This document shows, one piece after another, positions 51,701-62,769 of a DNA stretch of 64,000 bases; positions within the stretch are counted from its first letter, which is position 1, and the number at the start of each line of letters is the position of its first letter. The notes beneath the pieces were generated by a model. The model did no database searches. It saw only the letters and a list, made by a program, of their open reading frames with translations, and was not told the DNA's origin. Source of the DNA: Casuarina equisetifolia (Eukaryota > Streptophyta > Magnoliopsida > Fagales > Casuarinaceae). A program made the translations under genes and the position numbers. The stretch spans positions 6,681,931 to 6,745,930 of the forward strand of contig CM052357.1 in the NCBI GenBank assembly GCA_028551475.1. The letters are read 5' to 3'.

Positions 51701-53978
51701 ATTTCAACAATCCCTGGACTAGCGATTCCATTTGCTTTCGATGCTCCATCTCTTTAACTTTGACTAATGATAAAGCCTTCAACTTCTCTTCAAGAAGCGT
51801 CCCCTTCTCTTCATCAATTCTTTCTAACTTCTTATTTAACTCACACATCCCCTCCTTGTATTGAGCAATTTCCTTTAATGCCTGAAACAGATTACCGTTT
51901 ATGATATTTTCCTCTTTACCTCTCTCTACTAACAAGCTCTGCAGCCTATTTGTCTGATCTCTTGAATTCTCAAGCTCTTGAGAAGCTAATTCAAATTGTT
52001 CCTTCTCTTTTGCTAATGCAGCTGTTGTTTCATGCACTAACTTTTCCTTTTCTGCTACTGATGCCACCAGTGAGCGTATCTCTTGTTGCAATCTTCTCTT
52101 TTCTAGAAACTCCAATCTTAATGCTTCTTTTCTTTCCACTGCCTCTACTTCAAGAGAAACTCGTTGTTCCTTTTCATTTATGTATCTTGTGTTCAAGCTA
52201 CTGATTTTCTCTTCAGCATCCTTCAAGGCTTCTCTGAATATTATCCCACAAAGAGTTTGTGCGACAATTGAATCCATATCAGAATCTTCAATTTCGTACC
52301 TGTTTGCAGGTTGAGAAATACAAACCGCTTCGCTGAACAAAAGTTCATAAATATCTAGCATGATATTGCACCGCAAGTCTGACTCTTCAGTGATGCATTT
52401 AATTTGGCATAATAACTCCCTCAGAACACATTTATACACATCTTCAATAATTGAATCTTTAATACGTGCATCTTCTATGGCATGTTCTAAATTTGCCTCA
52501 ATTAGATGGTGTTGTGACATTTTATCTTCAGCATCAGAAACCTGCGATGAGAGACAGTTGACTTCCTTTTTCTTATCTGAAAGCAAATCTCTAAGCTGGC
52601 GATTTTCTGAAAGAAGGGATTCCAGCCTCTCCTTCAAACTGCCCAAATTTTCAGCAGTTCCATTGAATGTAAGAAGATTCCCATTTTTCATGAGAATGTC
52701 ATCCAACTTTGAAATGAAATTGGGAATTTTTTTCTTTAACATTTCAAACTCCTTATCTTTCTCTGATGGCAGAGAAGATCCTCTTTTCTGCAACTTCAAT
52801 AATTCCCCCTTAAGGCGGATGTTTTCTTCTGTCAAATCTTGCACTTTAGACTCGTGATTTCTCCTCATTTCAGTCATTTCTGCAACCAATTTGTCTTTCG
52901 ACATGCTCTTTAATTTGCCTGGATCCGAATTTTCTGCAGCATTAGCATTTGTATCTTCGTGTTTTCCATTTCCTTCCCATGCCAAAGTTGATGATGAAAC
53001 ATGATTGCTCAAAACTTTGCGGTTGAAATTATCAGTCCTTTTATTGTTATTCCATTCCCCACCAATCTCCAAGGACCCAAGAGAAGTTAGCTGCCCAATT
53101 TCATGAACAGAGAGTGACTTGGAAATGGCATCCAATTCCAGCCTCAAATTTGAAACCTCTTGAATCTTTTCAAGCCAATCCACACTTTCGTTACCACAAA
53201 GTCGAGCATTTTGATCCCAAAGTCTTTCTTCAAACTCTTCTTGGAGACTCCGGATGCAATTCTTAATTACCATACCTTCGATATCATCCTGAAATTCTTG
53301 CTCTTGCTGCCATGCACAGAATGATGCCTCTGGCAACTGAAGCATATCGTCCACCTGTTTACAGACAGTGTCTATTGTAGCTTTTAGATTTTCAAGCATT
53401 ATATCTGCATCCATCCGTCTTTCAGACACCTTATCTTGAAGAATACCACCCAATCCCGGTAGCTCAGAACCTGAAGTAATCCTCCTAATAGAACTAGGAC
53501 CTCTTAGACGGTCAAATTCTTTTTTGAGCATCTTAAACTGGTCTTCAGCAGCATTTCTAAGGGTGTCCAAATATTCTCTCATTCTGTCATTCTCTGCAAA
53601 AGCATCTGGAAAATTATAATACATCTTGTGATAAGTTGAGATTTTCGACTCCTGGCAGAGCAAGCAAGGTCCTAAGGATTCATTTTTGTCTATCTCCACA
53701 TGGTGAAGATGTAACATCTTCTTCAATCCCGCCACCTCCAATTCTTTCTGAGCAATTTTCTCATCCGCCTCTTCTTTAATTGCATTAACAATGCCCCGTA
53801 TGACAGAGTCACTCACCATCCTCGAAATGGTCAGCCGATCATTAATTTCTTGTAAATACGATTCCAAATCCTCAAGAAACGCAATATTCCGTTCTTCACT
53901 TTGATGATTGTTACAGAGCTGCACCAGGCCGTCATTGCTTGGAGTAGTACCAGCATCCATAACCCTTAAACTCTCCAT
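48768..53978 (-). CDS. WAP: WPP-domain-associated protein (WAP), long coiled coil, 4 exons, 874 aa
   Basis: Exons on the minus strand: 53978-51646, 51176-51050, 50277-50176, 48830-48768, all GT-AG, 2625 nt. Start ATG at 53978 ([10 protein letters not shown]); a second ATG six codons on is possible. The N-terminal 170 residues ([39 protein letters not shown]) and the C-terminal tail after exon 1 ([51 protein letters not shown]) match my memory of tomato WAP and its Arabidopsis relative At2g34730. The middle is heptad-rich coiled coil (about 360-520 and 590-780). WAP proteins bind the WPP domains of RanGAP and MAF proteins at the nuclear envelope and Golgi. No membrane segment is seen. An untranslated leader exon is likely (donor GTAAGT near 54492). 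Confidence 0.9.
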
Positions 53979-55541
53979 AACATATCAAAAATATGATTAA
54001 CAGCCCCTTCAAATATGATATTCCATACCAGAATTGCAAAGCTGCCCACATTTAACAAAATATAAGGACAAAATTGTAATGAAGAGTGTTAGAAATTGCA
54101 GTAAATCACATTTTCTTATTCTACTACAAACTGACTGCATAAATTTCCCGTAAATGCAAGCTAAATCACAAGAGGTCTCTTTGGTTGAGGAGAAATTTGA
54201 GGCAACTAAAACAAATGTAGAATCCTGAATCTCATGTATTTGATTTTCTCCCTTTCTACCAGCAAAGACGAAAACTTTCCCCACTAAAACAACATAAGTG
54301 GTTGCTTACGGACTTGGTTGACTTCAACAGCCTGTACTCTTTCCCCTCACTTCCCACATTTACTCCGTAACCAAACACACCCAAAAGCTCAAACATCAAA
54401 ATGAACTGAAAATTTTGCTAAAACCATTAACATAGCTTGTCAAAAGGCTAAAAGGAAAGAAAAAGAAAATTCAGCTTCCTGAAGACTTACTGGTGAAGAA
54501 GATAAACCCAGCAAACAGTAGAATTGGCTTTTCTCGGTTAAAGCTTCCCGCAAAATTAGCATTCAGATAGTGTTTAAAAATCCCAAGACGACCATAGAAC
54601 AGTAAAATGATTTCTTGGACCAAAGCCTGTCTGCCATTAAGCTTTGGTATTTAGGGTTTTGCAGAAGAAAATGCCAGGGAGGGGGGTATTTGGTGAGCGG
54701 GAGTGAGGGAGGGGAGATAAACCGACCCCAGAACATGCTGTATTTACAGAAAATGTCCTTGTTGACTTCGAATCCTAGCCTTAAATAAATAAAATAACTA
54801 GAATTAATAGGACTTCCTGGCAAAATCTTTTTGATGGGGACTGACTCTGTGAAGATGTAAACAGGTAGGTGTATCAATTCCTCCATTTTTACCCACATAT
54901 TTTTGTAACCCAATCAGATTAAGGTTGTCAAGTTATTTGAATCACAAGCTGAACAGTGGCTTACCAAATGCATTTGAATATCACATGCATTCAAATGTCA
55001 CCTGGCCTAGTTAGGGTCCAATCCTACTGTTTGTGTCCATTAAAGAATCACCCATGTAGTACATGCACATGTCTTAGATGCCTTTTGGCTGTTAATAGAA
55101 GTGTTTTTATTTTGTACTTCTACTTCTGGTATGTTTTGTTTTTTACCATATAAGAAATCTTAGGTTCTTTACTTTTGATGGTTTCCAGATGGTTGCTGTT
55201 TATGGCAGATTTAATTAATTGTACGATTGCTTTAGTGGTTAGGACAACATTTAGTTTAAGAATCTTCGACGGCTCTTAGTCCAACCCACAAGCATAATCA
55301 TTTTATTATAAAACAATCATGTTCATCATGATGGCTAGCCTGTGTCTGTCTTTTCTGATTTCCATTACTTTTGGCGTCATTTAGGGGACCAATTCCAAAA
55401 GCCTTCGACCCACCAATAAAAGCTTTCTCCATTCCCGCTCATTTAGATGAAACTCCTTCCAAATTTCCAATCATTTATGGGGCCTAACATTTGTTATAGT
55501 TTTTTTTTTTTTTTGCATGTATAGGATAAACAAAATCTTGT

Positions 55542-55943
55542 AGTAAAGTTCAAATGGAAGATGAATCTTCTAATTCTTGAATTAATTTTTTATTTTATAT
55601 TTAAAAAACTTAAGAGCAAAGTAACACTTTTCTCATAAAAGATGAATTATTGAAGAGGACAAATGCTTATATTAAAAGGATAATTAACTTGGATAACCTT
55701 TTTGGTATCCTTATACTCATATGAAGATGTAATAATTTGAGAAACTCTTCAAAATCATAACTTTATAAGAAAACATTTATTTATTGAACAACAACATTAA
55801 GCAAACAAAATTACATAGAGTCAAGATCCTAATCGGTTTGTTCGTAATTTAAGTTTAAATGAAAGAAAAATCTTCTAACTCTTAAATTAATTTTTTAATT
55901 TTATATTTAAAAAAACTTAAGAGCATAGTAACACTTTTCTCAA
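55542..55943 (+). repeat. Direct repeat pair of about 100 bp, offset about 307 bp
   Basis: Copies near 55542-55636 and 55843-55943 share AATCTTCTAA, TTTTATATTTAAAAAA and AACTTAAGAGCA followed by AGTAACACTTTTCTC. They differ by scattered substitutions and single-base indels. Confidence 0.75.
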
Positions 55944-58449
55944 AAGCATAAGCCTTGCCTTTTGACTGTGATTGCACGGGGATCCTAAGCTTTTTGGTCA
56001 TGAAGATGAGTGTAAAGGCCATGCTTTCCCGCTCTTTCTCTTTTAACACCCTCGTCTTTTTACTGCTCAGGAAAGGCAGTAAAATCAGAGGACCGCCAAA
56101 GCCTTTTCCTTTATATCCCTTCTTTTCTTCAGTGTTTAAGGATGACCAATGACATGCCAAAGCAGTGCTTGGGTTTTGAGAAGAACTTTAAATTGTTTGC
56201 CAAGGTGCTTTTTCTTTCTTCTTTTCAAAAGTTATTCTTACGGATTAATTATTTATATGTGACTTCGTTTTTTCTTTTATTCAAATATTCTCTATCAAAT
56301 TCTTTTACTCCATGTCTTATATTGAGACATATGTTGGAAAGAATATGTGCTAAGAGTTATTTAATGGAACAAAGGAAAAATCTTAAAGCTAAAGATGAAT
56401 GACTTTTCGTGATTTTAAAAGTATTTTATTATGGGCAAGTAATGAACAATTGGTTTGCCTTGAATATTTCCAGAATTGAACCTTAAGAAGTTGAAATTTG
56501 CACTCTAGATCATGATTTGGTTTGTGTCCATGCATATGAAAAAAAATACAATAAGTGTATAAAATAAAATTAGATGAAGTTATCGTAGGTTGGTCCATGT
56601 GAATTCATTCCTTGCAACAATTAAATGTATTCATTTTCAGGATCTAAAAGTTGTCTCTAAAGATTTCATAATCTTAGTCAAAGATATTACATTCTTCAAA
56701 ATACTCATCTTTAAAAGAGTATAATATATGTTATATGGTAACCCAAAAAGGGAAGATAAATTGGGTTTTGAAATTGTTTTCTTCTTTTCTCTTGGTTTAA
56801 AACATGTTTTTCTCAAAGCATTATTTTCATAGTAGTTCCAAAATAAGTACAAGAAGCTAATTATTTCTCACATAGCAAGTAAAGAGATAAGAGAAAACTA
56901 ACACATATTTGAGTAGTTCGATCAAAGAAATATACAATATACAATATACAATCAATAATTAAAGGATTGTAGTCTTGTTGAAAGATTTTATCCTTAAGAT
57001 TTACAAAGTTAGAAAGCTCATCAAGATATCAATTGCAATATTGTGAGTTTTATGTACCTTCAATGCCCCGATAGAAAACATTTATTATAGAGAATAAATC
57101 ATCGAAACTTTTATAGAAGGAATTAATAGATAATTACTATTCTTTAAGTATCTATAATCCTATTGAGATTTTGATATGTTACCTTATACACATACACAAG
57201 TTTGCAATACTTTTGATTCATTTTTAAGAATGTTACATATGCAGATATCATTAAAAATAATTTCCATCATATAATATATATAATTTTATTTTTAAACGAA
57301 TTATTTATTTATGAGTAATTTAGTCTAGTCTTCATATGAAAGACAATTATGGTTCTACCACCAAGGAGGAAGGTAGTAAAGAAAGGAATCATTACAGATA
57401 GGTGCAAACACCAAAAGAAGGAATGTCTACTTGAATAGGAAGGTAATCAATGGAGGATTGCCAAATGGAAAAACGGAAATCTTTAAAGGAAAGTAGACAT
57501 GGGGAAAGAAGCCGTTGAAGAGAGCTTTTCCCTTAATGAGAGCTAGGGACCGTTTTACTTGTAAGAAAAAGGTGCTGTTCCACCAATCAATTATATTCTC
57601 AGATTCGATGAAGAGAAAGTGGGGAAGAGGAAAAGAGATAAAATCACAAACATTCTAAACATTACTACTTATTTCACAATTGAAGTTTCTAGATTCAGTT
57701 TCTCTTAAACCTAAAAACAGTGTACAGTCTTTAGTCTTGTTTGCCAAATCCTTTAACCAAGACAATATAATTGATCCCACATGTTGAGAAAGATTTTCAA
57801 AATCTAGGTCTCACTTTTGTATGATTTATAGACAAATATAATTGCGTTACGTACCATATCCCCTCTACTCCCCAAGCTTAGTTGATCCTAGCAAAGCTTT
57901 GCTTATCATAGAGCATCCTTTATGGCTTTACTTTTGCTTCTTTTCTTTTCTTTTCTTCTAAAGAAAAAATTTGTAGTTTTCTTGCTTATGATATATTAGT
58001 ATTAGGTATAATAATTAGTGTATGACATGCTTCTAATACTTTTAGTTGGAGCAAGATATTTTTGTAACAATAGCAACTAGGGTTTTCCCTTTATAAAAAG
58101 AAGGATAGAGGAACCCTAGTGTAACTATTAGAAACGAGCAATCAACGGCTAAGTGTTACAGTAACTATTGTTGTGGTTGAAAACAGTTGTGAGAGCAATG
58201 CATCATAAGTACTATTTACAGAAAGACAACTGGTCATATATGGAGAAGTAAAGAAAATTTATAAGAAGTATGTATGGAGAAATAAGTCATTTTTTTGACA
58301 AGCCTCCTTACGTCTGCTTATATTTGTGTATATATGTTCATATTTGTCGCATGTTCAATTCTCATGTGAGTGTAGTCAATTGTCATTAGTCGTTGGTTTT
58401 TTCCTTAAACGTAATATATAGTAAATACAACTTGAGTAAACACTATTAA

Positions 58450-58990
58450 AAAATTCCTTTTGTAAAGAAAGCAAAGTTGGCAAATGGTATAAGATGATCC
58501 TCAACTTGTTTGATGGAGTTACTTAGCAGGTCTAGTGCAGTAGTCCATAAACTCAGTTTGGGATTTATCGAAGAACAATCAATAAAACTCAACTTGAAAG
58601 CTTGATATTATGCCTAATCTTGAAAGAAAATAGAAAAGATACAATTGGTGGGATTATTTTGAGGGAACTCGAAACCTCTCTACTTCTACATAGAACTTTG
58701 ACTAACAATAAGTTTATTCTCTAACTCAGGTTCTTCTTCTATTTATAATTATTGGCCCCCTGTAACTAACTTTGCTTAACAACTTATTAACAAAAGCCAA
58801 CAGACTCTAATAGCTTCTAACTGCTTACTAACTAGGACAACTTCTTTATCTTCGTTCTTATATGGATTTGACAATTCATCTGCTAACATGAACCTTTAGA
58901 AGCTAACGTGGCTACTGCACTTCCTGGACCTCTGCATCTAGCCTAAGCTATTCATATGCAGCCCGATTCTCTTAAACTATCTACCATTTT
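58450..58990 (-). mobile_element. Possible solo LTR/LTR fragment
   Basis: On the minus strand the block reads like a copia-type LTR: TTGTTAATAAGTTGTTAAGC, then a TATA-like TTATAAATAG, then an A/G-rich leader. There is no partner LTR, primer site or clear ends. Confidence 0.3.
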
Positions 58991-61059
58991 GCTTAATGGT
59001 TTATTATAAAATAAAATAAAAAGTAGATTGCATTTTAAAGCCAACCCAAAAAATGGCAAGTGATCGAATGACAATTTTGAAGCAACAGACTTTAACCAAT
59101 AAGAACTAACTCTACATTTTTAAGTTAGGAATGAGTACAATTCTAAAAAAAGAAAATGATAATTCAAAATTTGAAATGCTTTCTTCAATATACAATATTC
59201 AAACTTTAGCTTATAATCATCTTTCCGGAATTCTAAAAATTAAGTCGTAAGACCTTGTTATGCCTAGTTTAGAATAATATCTTAAGTCACATCCTCAAAT
59301 ACCGTAATATCCAATTAAGAAGTTTAAATATTTGGTTTTAGGATTTCAAAGTCATTGTTGAAGAATTCTATTATCTTAATATAACATGTTTCATTGGTTG
59401 GAGTACTTCTTTAAACGATAAAGTCACACCATTTAAGATATTATTTTTGAGTAAAAAGCTAATGCCAGTATATTTAGTCTTGAAGGATTTTGACGTTGAA
59501 ATAAAGCTAACAATAGCATCCGTTGGACATTTTAGGCCAACGGATGATGATTTGGGTTCAAAACGTACGAAAATTTCCTTGAGTTTGTACCAATGTAAAA
59601 TGAGAAATTCGCTCGGTTTGTGATGGAAATTGTTCCAGAAAGCATGACATAGATTTGACATCCCATCCAAAAAGAGATTTAACATATATTAGCAAGTGGT
59701 GGACAACTTTCAATTCATCAGGAAGTTAGTGGTTCAAAATTTTGTGTTATATAATGGATGAACTCAAAAGGAATCCAAAAGAAAGCAAACGACGATTACT
59801 TTCACGACTTGGTGATAAAAGAAAGTTTTGTAGGAAGTGTTTCTTCGATTTCTTGCACGTTAAGGATACTTTGGCTTTAACTCTTGAAAAGAAAATTCAA
59901 TCTCACTACACAAAACTTTTTAGGACAAGAGTAGGACAGTACTATAAAGTGCATGCTAAGTGGTATCTTATGCAAGATTCATTACTTAATGATCTCTTTT
60001 ATGCTTCTTTTTTGTGCATTACGTGTCTTGTTAATTACGACTACCATTTGTAGCAGCGTTCAGACAACCTCGTTAAGTTATTCAATACTGCAATGTTAAA
60101 CATCATTCCAGTATTATTGATGCTTCATGTAAATTCCACGATATATTGCACACCATTCAGGCTACTAAAATGTCACCCATATGATTTTTATTAATCATCT
60201 TCGAACTAGAAGAGAGGCAAGAAATTTGATACTCTAGAACAGCATGGGGATGAAGCATAGCTCTCATTTTAATTCAATACAAAATTGGTATTAGCCAATA
60301 CTATATGCCAAACATTCGAACAGCAACCTAAGGACATTTCAAATGTTACCCATTTAGTCAAAACTACAAAGAAAAAGAAAGAAAGAAAAAAATCATTCAA
60401 AAGCTTGCAAAGATGGTTGGGCAAAGTTTTCAAGGAATGTAAGGTTGTTTTGTTAAACATGTGATATTCAGTTGAATTCATAGTATGAATGTTTTGCACA
60501 AAACCAATTGTGGTAGGTCATATAATCTAAGAGATCACATAATGTCTAGTCGATATACATTCTTGGTTACACAAACTAAATAACAAATTTCAATAAGAAA
60601 GAAGGAAACTCCTTATTTTTAGCTCAATTTGTGTCAAAACCATGTGCTAATAATAAAAATAACAAAAGTATTATCCTTATTTTAATCTAAAGAAAGGAGT
60701 ATACTATAGGGAATAACTGATCTTTAAGTTCGGTAATTTGAAAAAAATAACATGCTGTGGGAAATAAAAAAAAACCTTTAAGTGAGATTTAAATAAGAGT
60801 AGCAGGGCAAAAAGAACATGCCATGTTTGTTATCCTTTGAGTAATCTTACATGTTGGTTTGTCCTCAGTTAGGGTCAGTGTGATGCTTTGTTATTTCCAA
60901 TGAAATTGTATTGAACATCTTTAATTTTTGAATTAAGTTTAATCACTCAGTGGATATTAAGTTAATCCAAATAATTTTAGATAAGATATTTGGATCAAAA
61001 GAATGCTAATAAGTTTGCATGTTTTGATGATCATATACCAAAAGAAAATAATTATGGTT

Positions 61060-62100
61060 GGCTGTAGGGACTCCTAAAGAAATGTTGGGATATTGAAAGT
61101 GGGAAGGGATAAGATGAGGAAAGACCGTTATCAAGCTCTGCTCGATTACCATGACCGAGTGTAAAGGAAGACTACCAGACGAATGTTGGGGCATGAGAAT
61201 GGAAGATAAAACGGATTGAGGTTTCTTGCATAGTCGAACAAGGCCGTGTGCCTAGAGGAGTGTGCATACACGTGCATTGTTCACGTTAAGGAAAGCCAAG
61301 GTTTGCAAGAGCAGCAAGACTGAGCACACCAAGGAGCGCCACATAGACCAAAGCGGGGAAGGCCGAGGGATGTGCAAGAGAGCGAGCATGCCTCTAGGAG
61401 CACTAGCGTACACAAGAATACCTGTGTTCTGGTGTGAAGGACCTGTTGCCTGTTAGTGGGGCTCTCGGGGAGAAGACCATTAGGCTGATAGTGTAGTAAT
61501 TACTGGCTGTTAGGGTAGTGATGTTGCTATTGGGTTCAAATTTAAAGGGGTGAGGTTATCAAGGAGACTCAAGTCTTGCATGTGGACCATTGGGAAAGTG
61601 ACATAAGGCAGTTTAGGACCGTTGGCGTACCCTTGGAGGCCGATGGAGTTGGTTGGAAGGTTGGTCACTTGAACAACCAGCATATGGTGGATAGATGGAT
61701 GCATTAAAGGTCCCTCTCACCACAGAGGAAGTTGGCCCGTGAATGGGGTCGAAGGTGCCCTTTATTGATGGTAGCTTAGACGTTAGTTCGGTGGTTGACA
61801 ACACTTAAGGCTCACTCTCGGTTGCCTTACAAGACCAAGGTGATAGGTTGTTATGGGGTTCCTCTTGTTATAGGAAGGGACTGGGGTGGTTTAGGAGGTT
61901 GGCCAAGAAAGGGGGTGAGATCATTGTAAGGGTTATATATCCGAACGAGCTCATTAGAGGGAAGTGAAGGCCTTTACTTCCTCTAATTACCGCAGATGGC
62001 GTGGCTCAGGCTGACCCAACCTCCATCAAGGTTAGGCGTCACACGGGCTTGACAAAACAGGTCCATGACACTAGGGGGTGGGCGTTTGGATGGAAAAATA
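61060..62100 (+). mobile_element. Possible gypsy-type solo LTR
   Basis: Over about 1 kb the base composition rises to roughly half G+C against AT-rich flanks, with no long coding frame. A TATA-like TTATATAT at 61933-61940 is followed by a short GC-rich stretch, as in the U3-R-U5 layout of a gypsy LTR. Precise TG...CA ends and a target-site duplication were not found. Confidence 0.35.
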
Positions 62101-62605
62101 GAGGGAGATTGGAGTCAGTAGTCATGAAGGGCAGCGCAGGAAAAGAACTGGAACTAAACAACATTCTTTGGCAAACCCAAAGATATTAAGGAAAGATTGT
62201 ATGGAAATTTTGAAGCAAGAGATGCTTATCTCTTAGAATTAAATACATATGTTTCGTGAAATCAATAACTTCAACCAATCAATACCAATTTCTGAAGTTC
62301 GAGTGTGAAAGAGTAGAATTTATTTCAAATAGTTCACATCTAGCTAGAAAAATGTTCTATAGAAAGAACTACCTTTTAAGAGATGGAGCTAAATAAGTCA
62401 TTCGCCGCTTATTTATTATAACAAAGAATAAAAATTTTGGTCAAAATGAAGAACTAAGATATCATGTATATGACTCAATTGAATTTATCATGTTTATGAC
62501 TAAATTGAATTAATTATCACATCCACAATTGCTGTTCAAATCCAGCAACTAGTCTTTTCAGATATGACTGCTAGTGATTAAGTATAAATTAGGTGGATTA
62601 CTCAG

Positions 62606-62735
62606 CCAAACGCCTTTTTTTTTTTTTTTTCTTTTAAACGCACACACCTGGGGAAGGGGGAGGGACGGGGTTTGAACCCATGACCGGGTGGACTCGCCGG
62701 TCAGGGTTTGGCTCAATGTCTTTAACCAAACGCCT
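62606..62735 (-). mobile_element. SINE with perfect 10-bp target-site duplication
   Basis: The direct repeats CCAAACGCCT at 62606-62615 and 62726-62735 flank a 110-bp body. Read on the minus strand, the body has a tRNA-like box B (GGTTCAAACCC) and a GC-rich head and ends in a run of about 18 A. This is the structure of a SINE inserted by target-primed reverse transcription. It lies 34 bases past the AAE14 stop codon, in the gene's own orientation, probably inside its 3' untranslated region. Confidence 0.85.
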
Positions 62736-62769
62736 GGATACGGTGCTTTTGATCATCTAAGTGGGATAA

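Larger units (their letters stand above)
53979..62605. other. Gene-poor intergenic region with TE debris
   Basis: The first 500 to 700 bases hold the WAP leader and promoter. From there to 62.6 kb I recognise no gene. The content is AT-rich DNA with a direct repeat (55.5/55.9 kb), an (ATATACA)n tract near 56935-56955 and two LTR-like blocks (58.45-58.99 and 61.06-62.10 kb). Open frames at 56142-56402, 59371-59685 and 59742-60053 show no known domain; the last begins with TTG, and its first ATG is at 59755. Confidence 0.5.

Noticed and set aside
58060-58110. TATA-like box with a possible LTR leader
   Set aside because: Only a TTTATAAAAAG word in AT-rich DNA; no LTR ends or partner.
59742-60053. 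103-codon open frame in the gene-poor region
   Set aside because: Starts with TTG, has no known domain and no supporting splice or repeat evidence.
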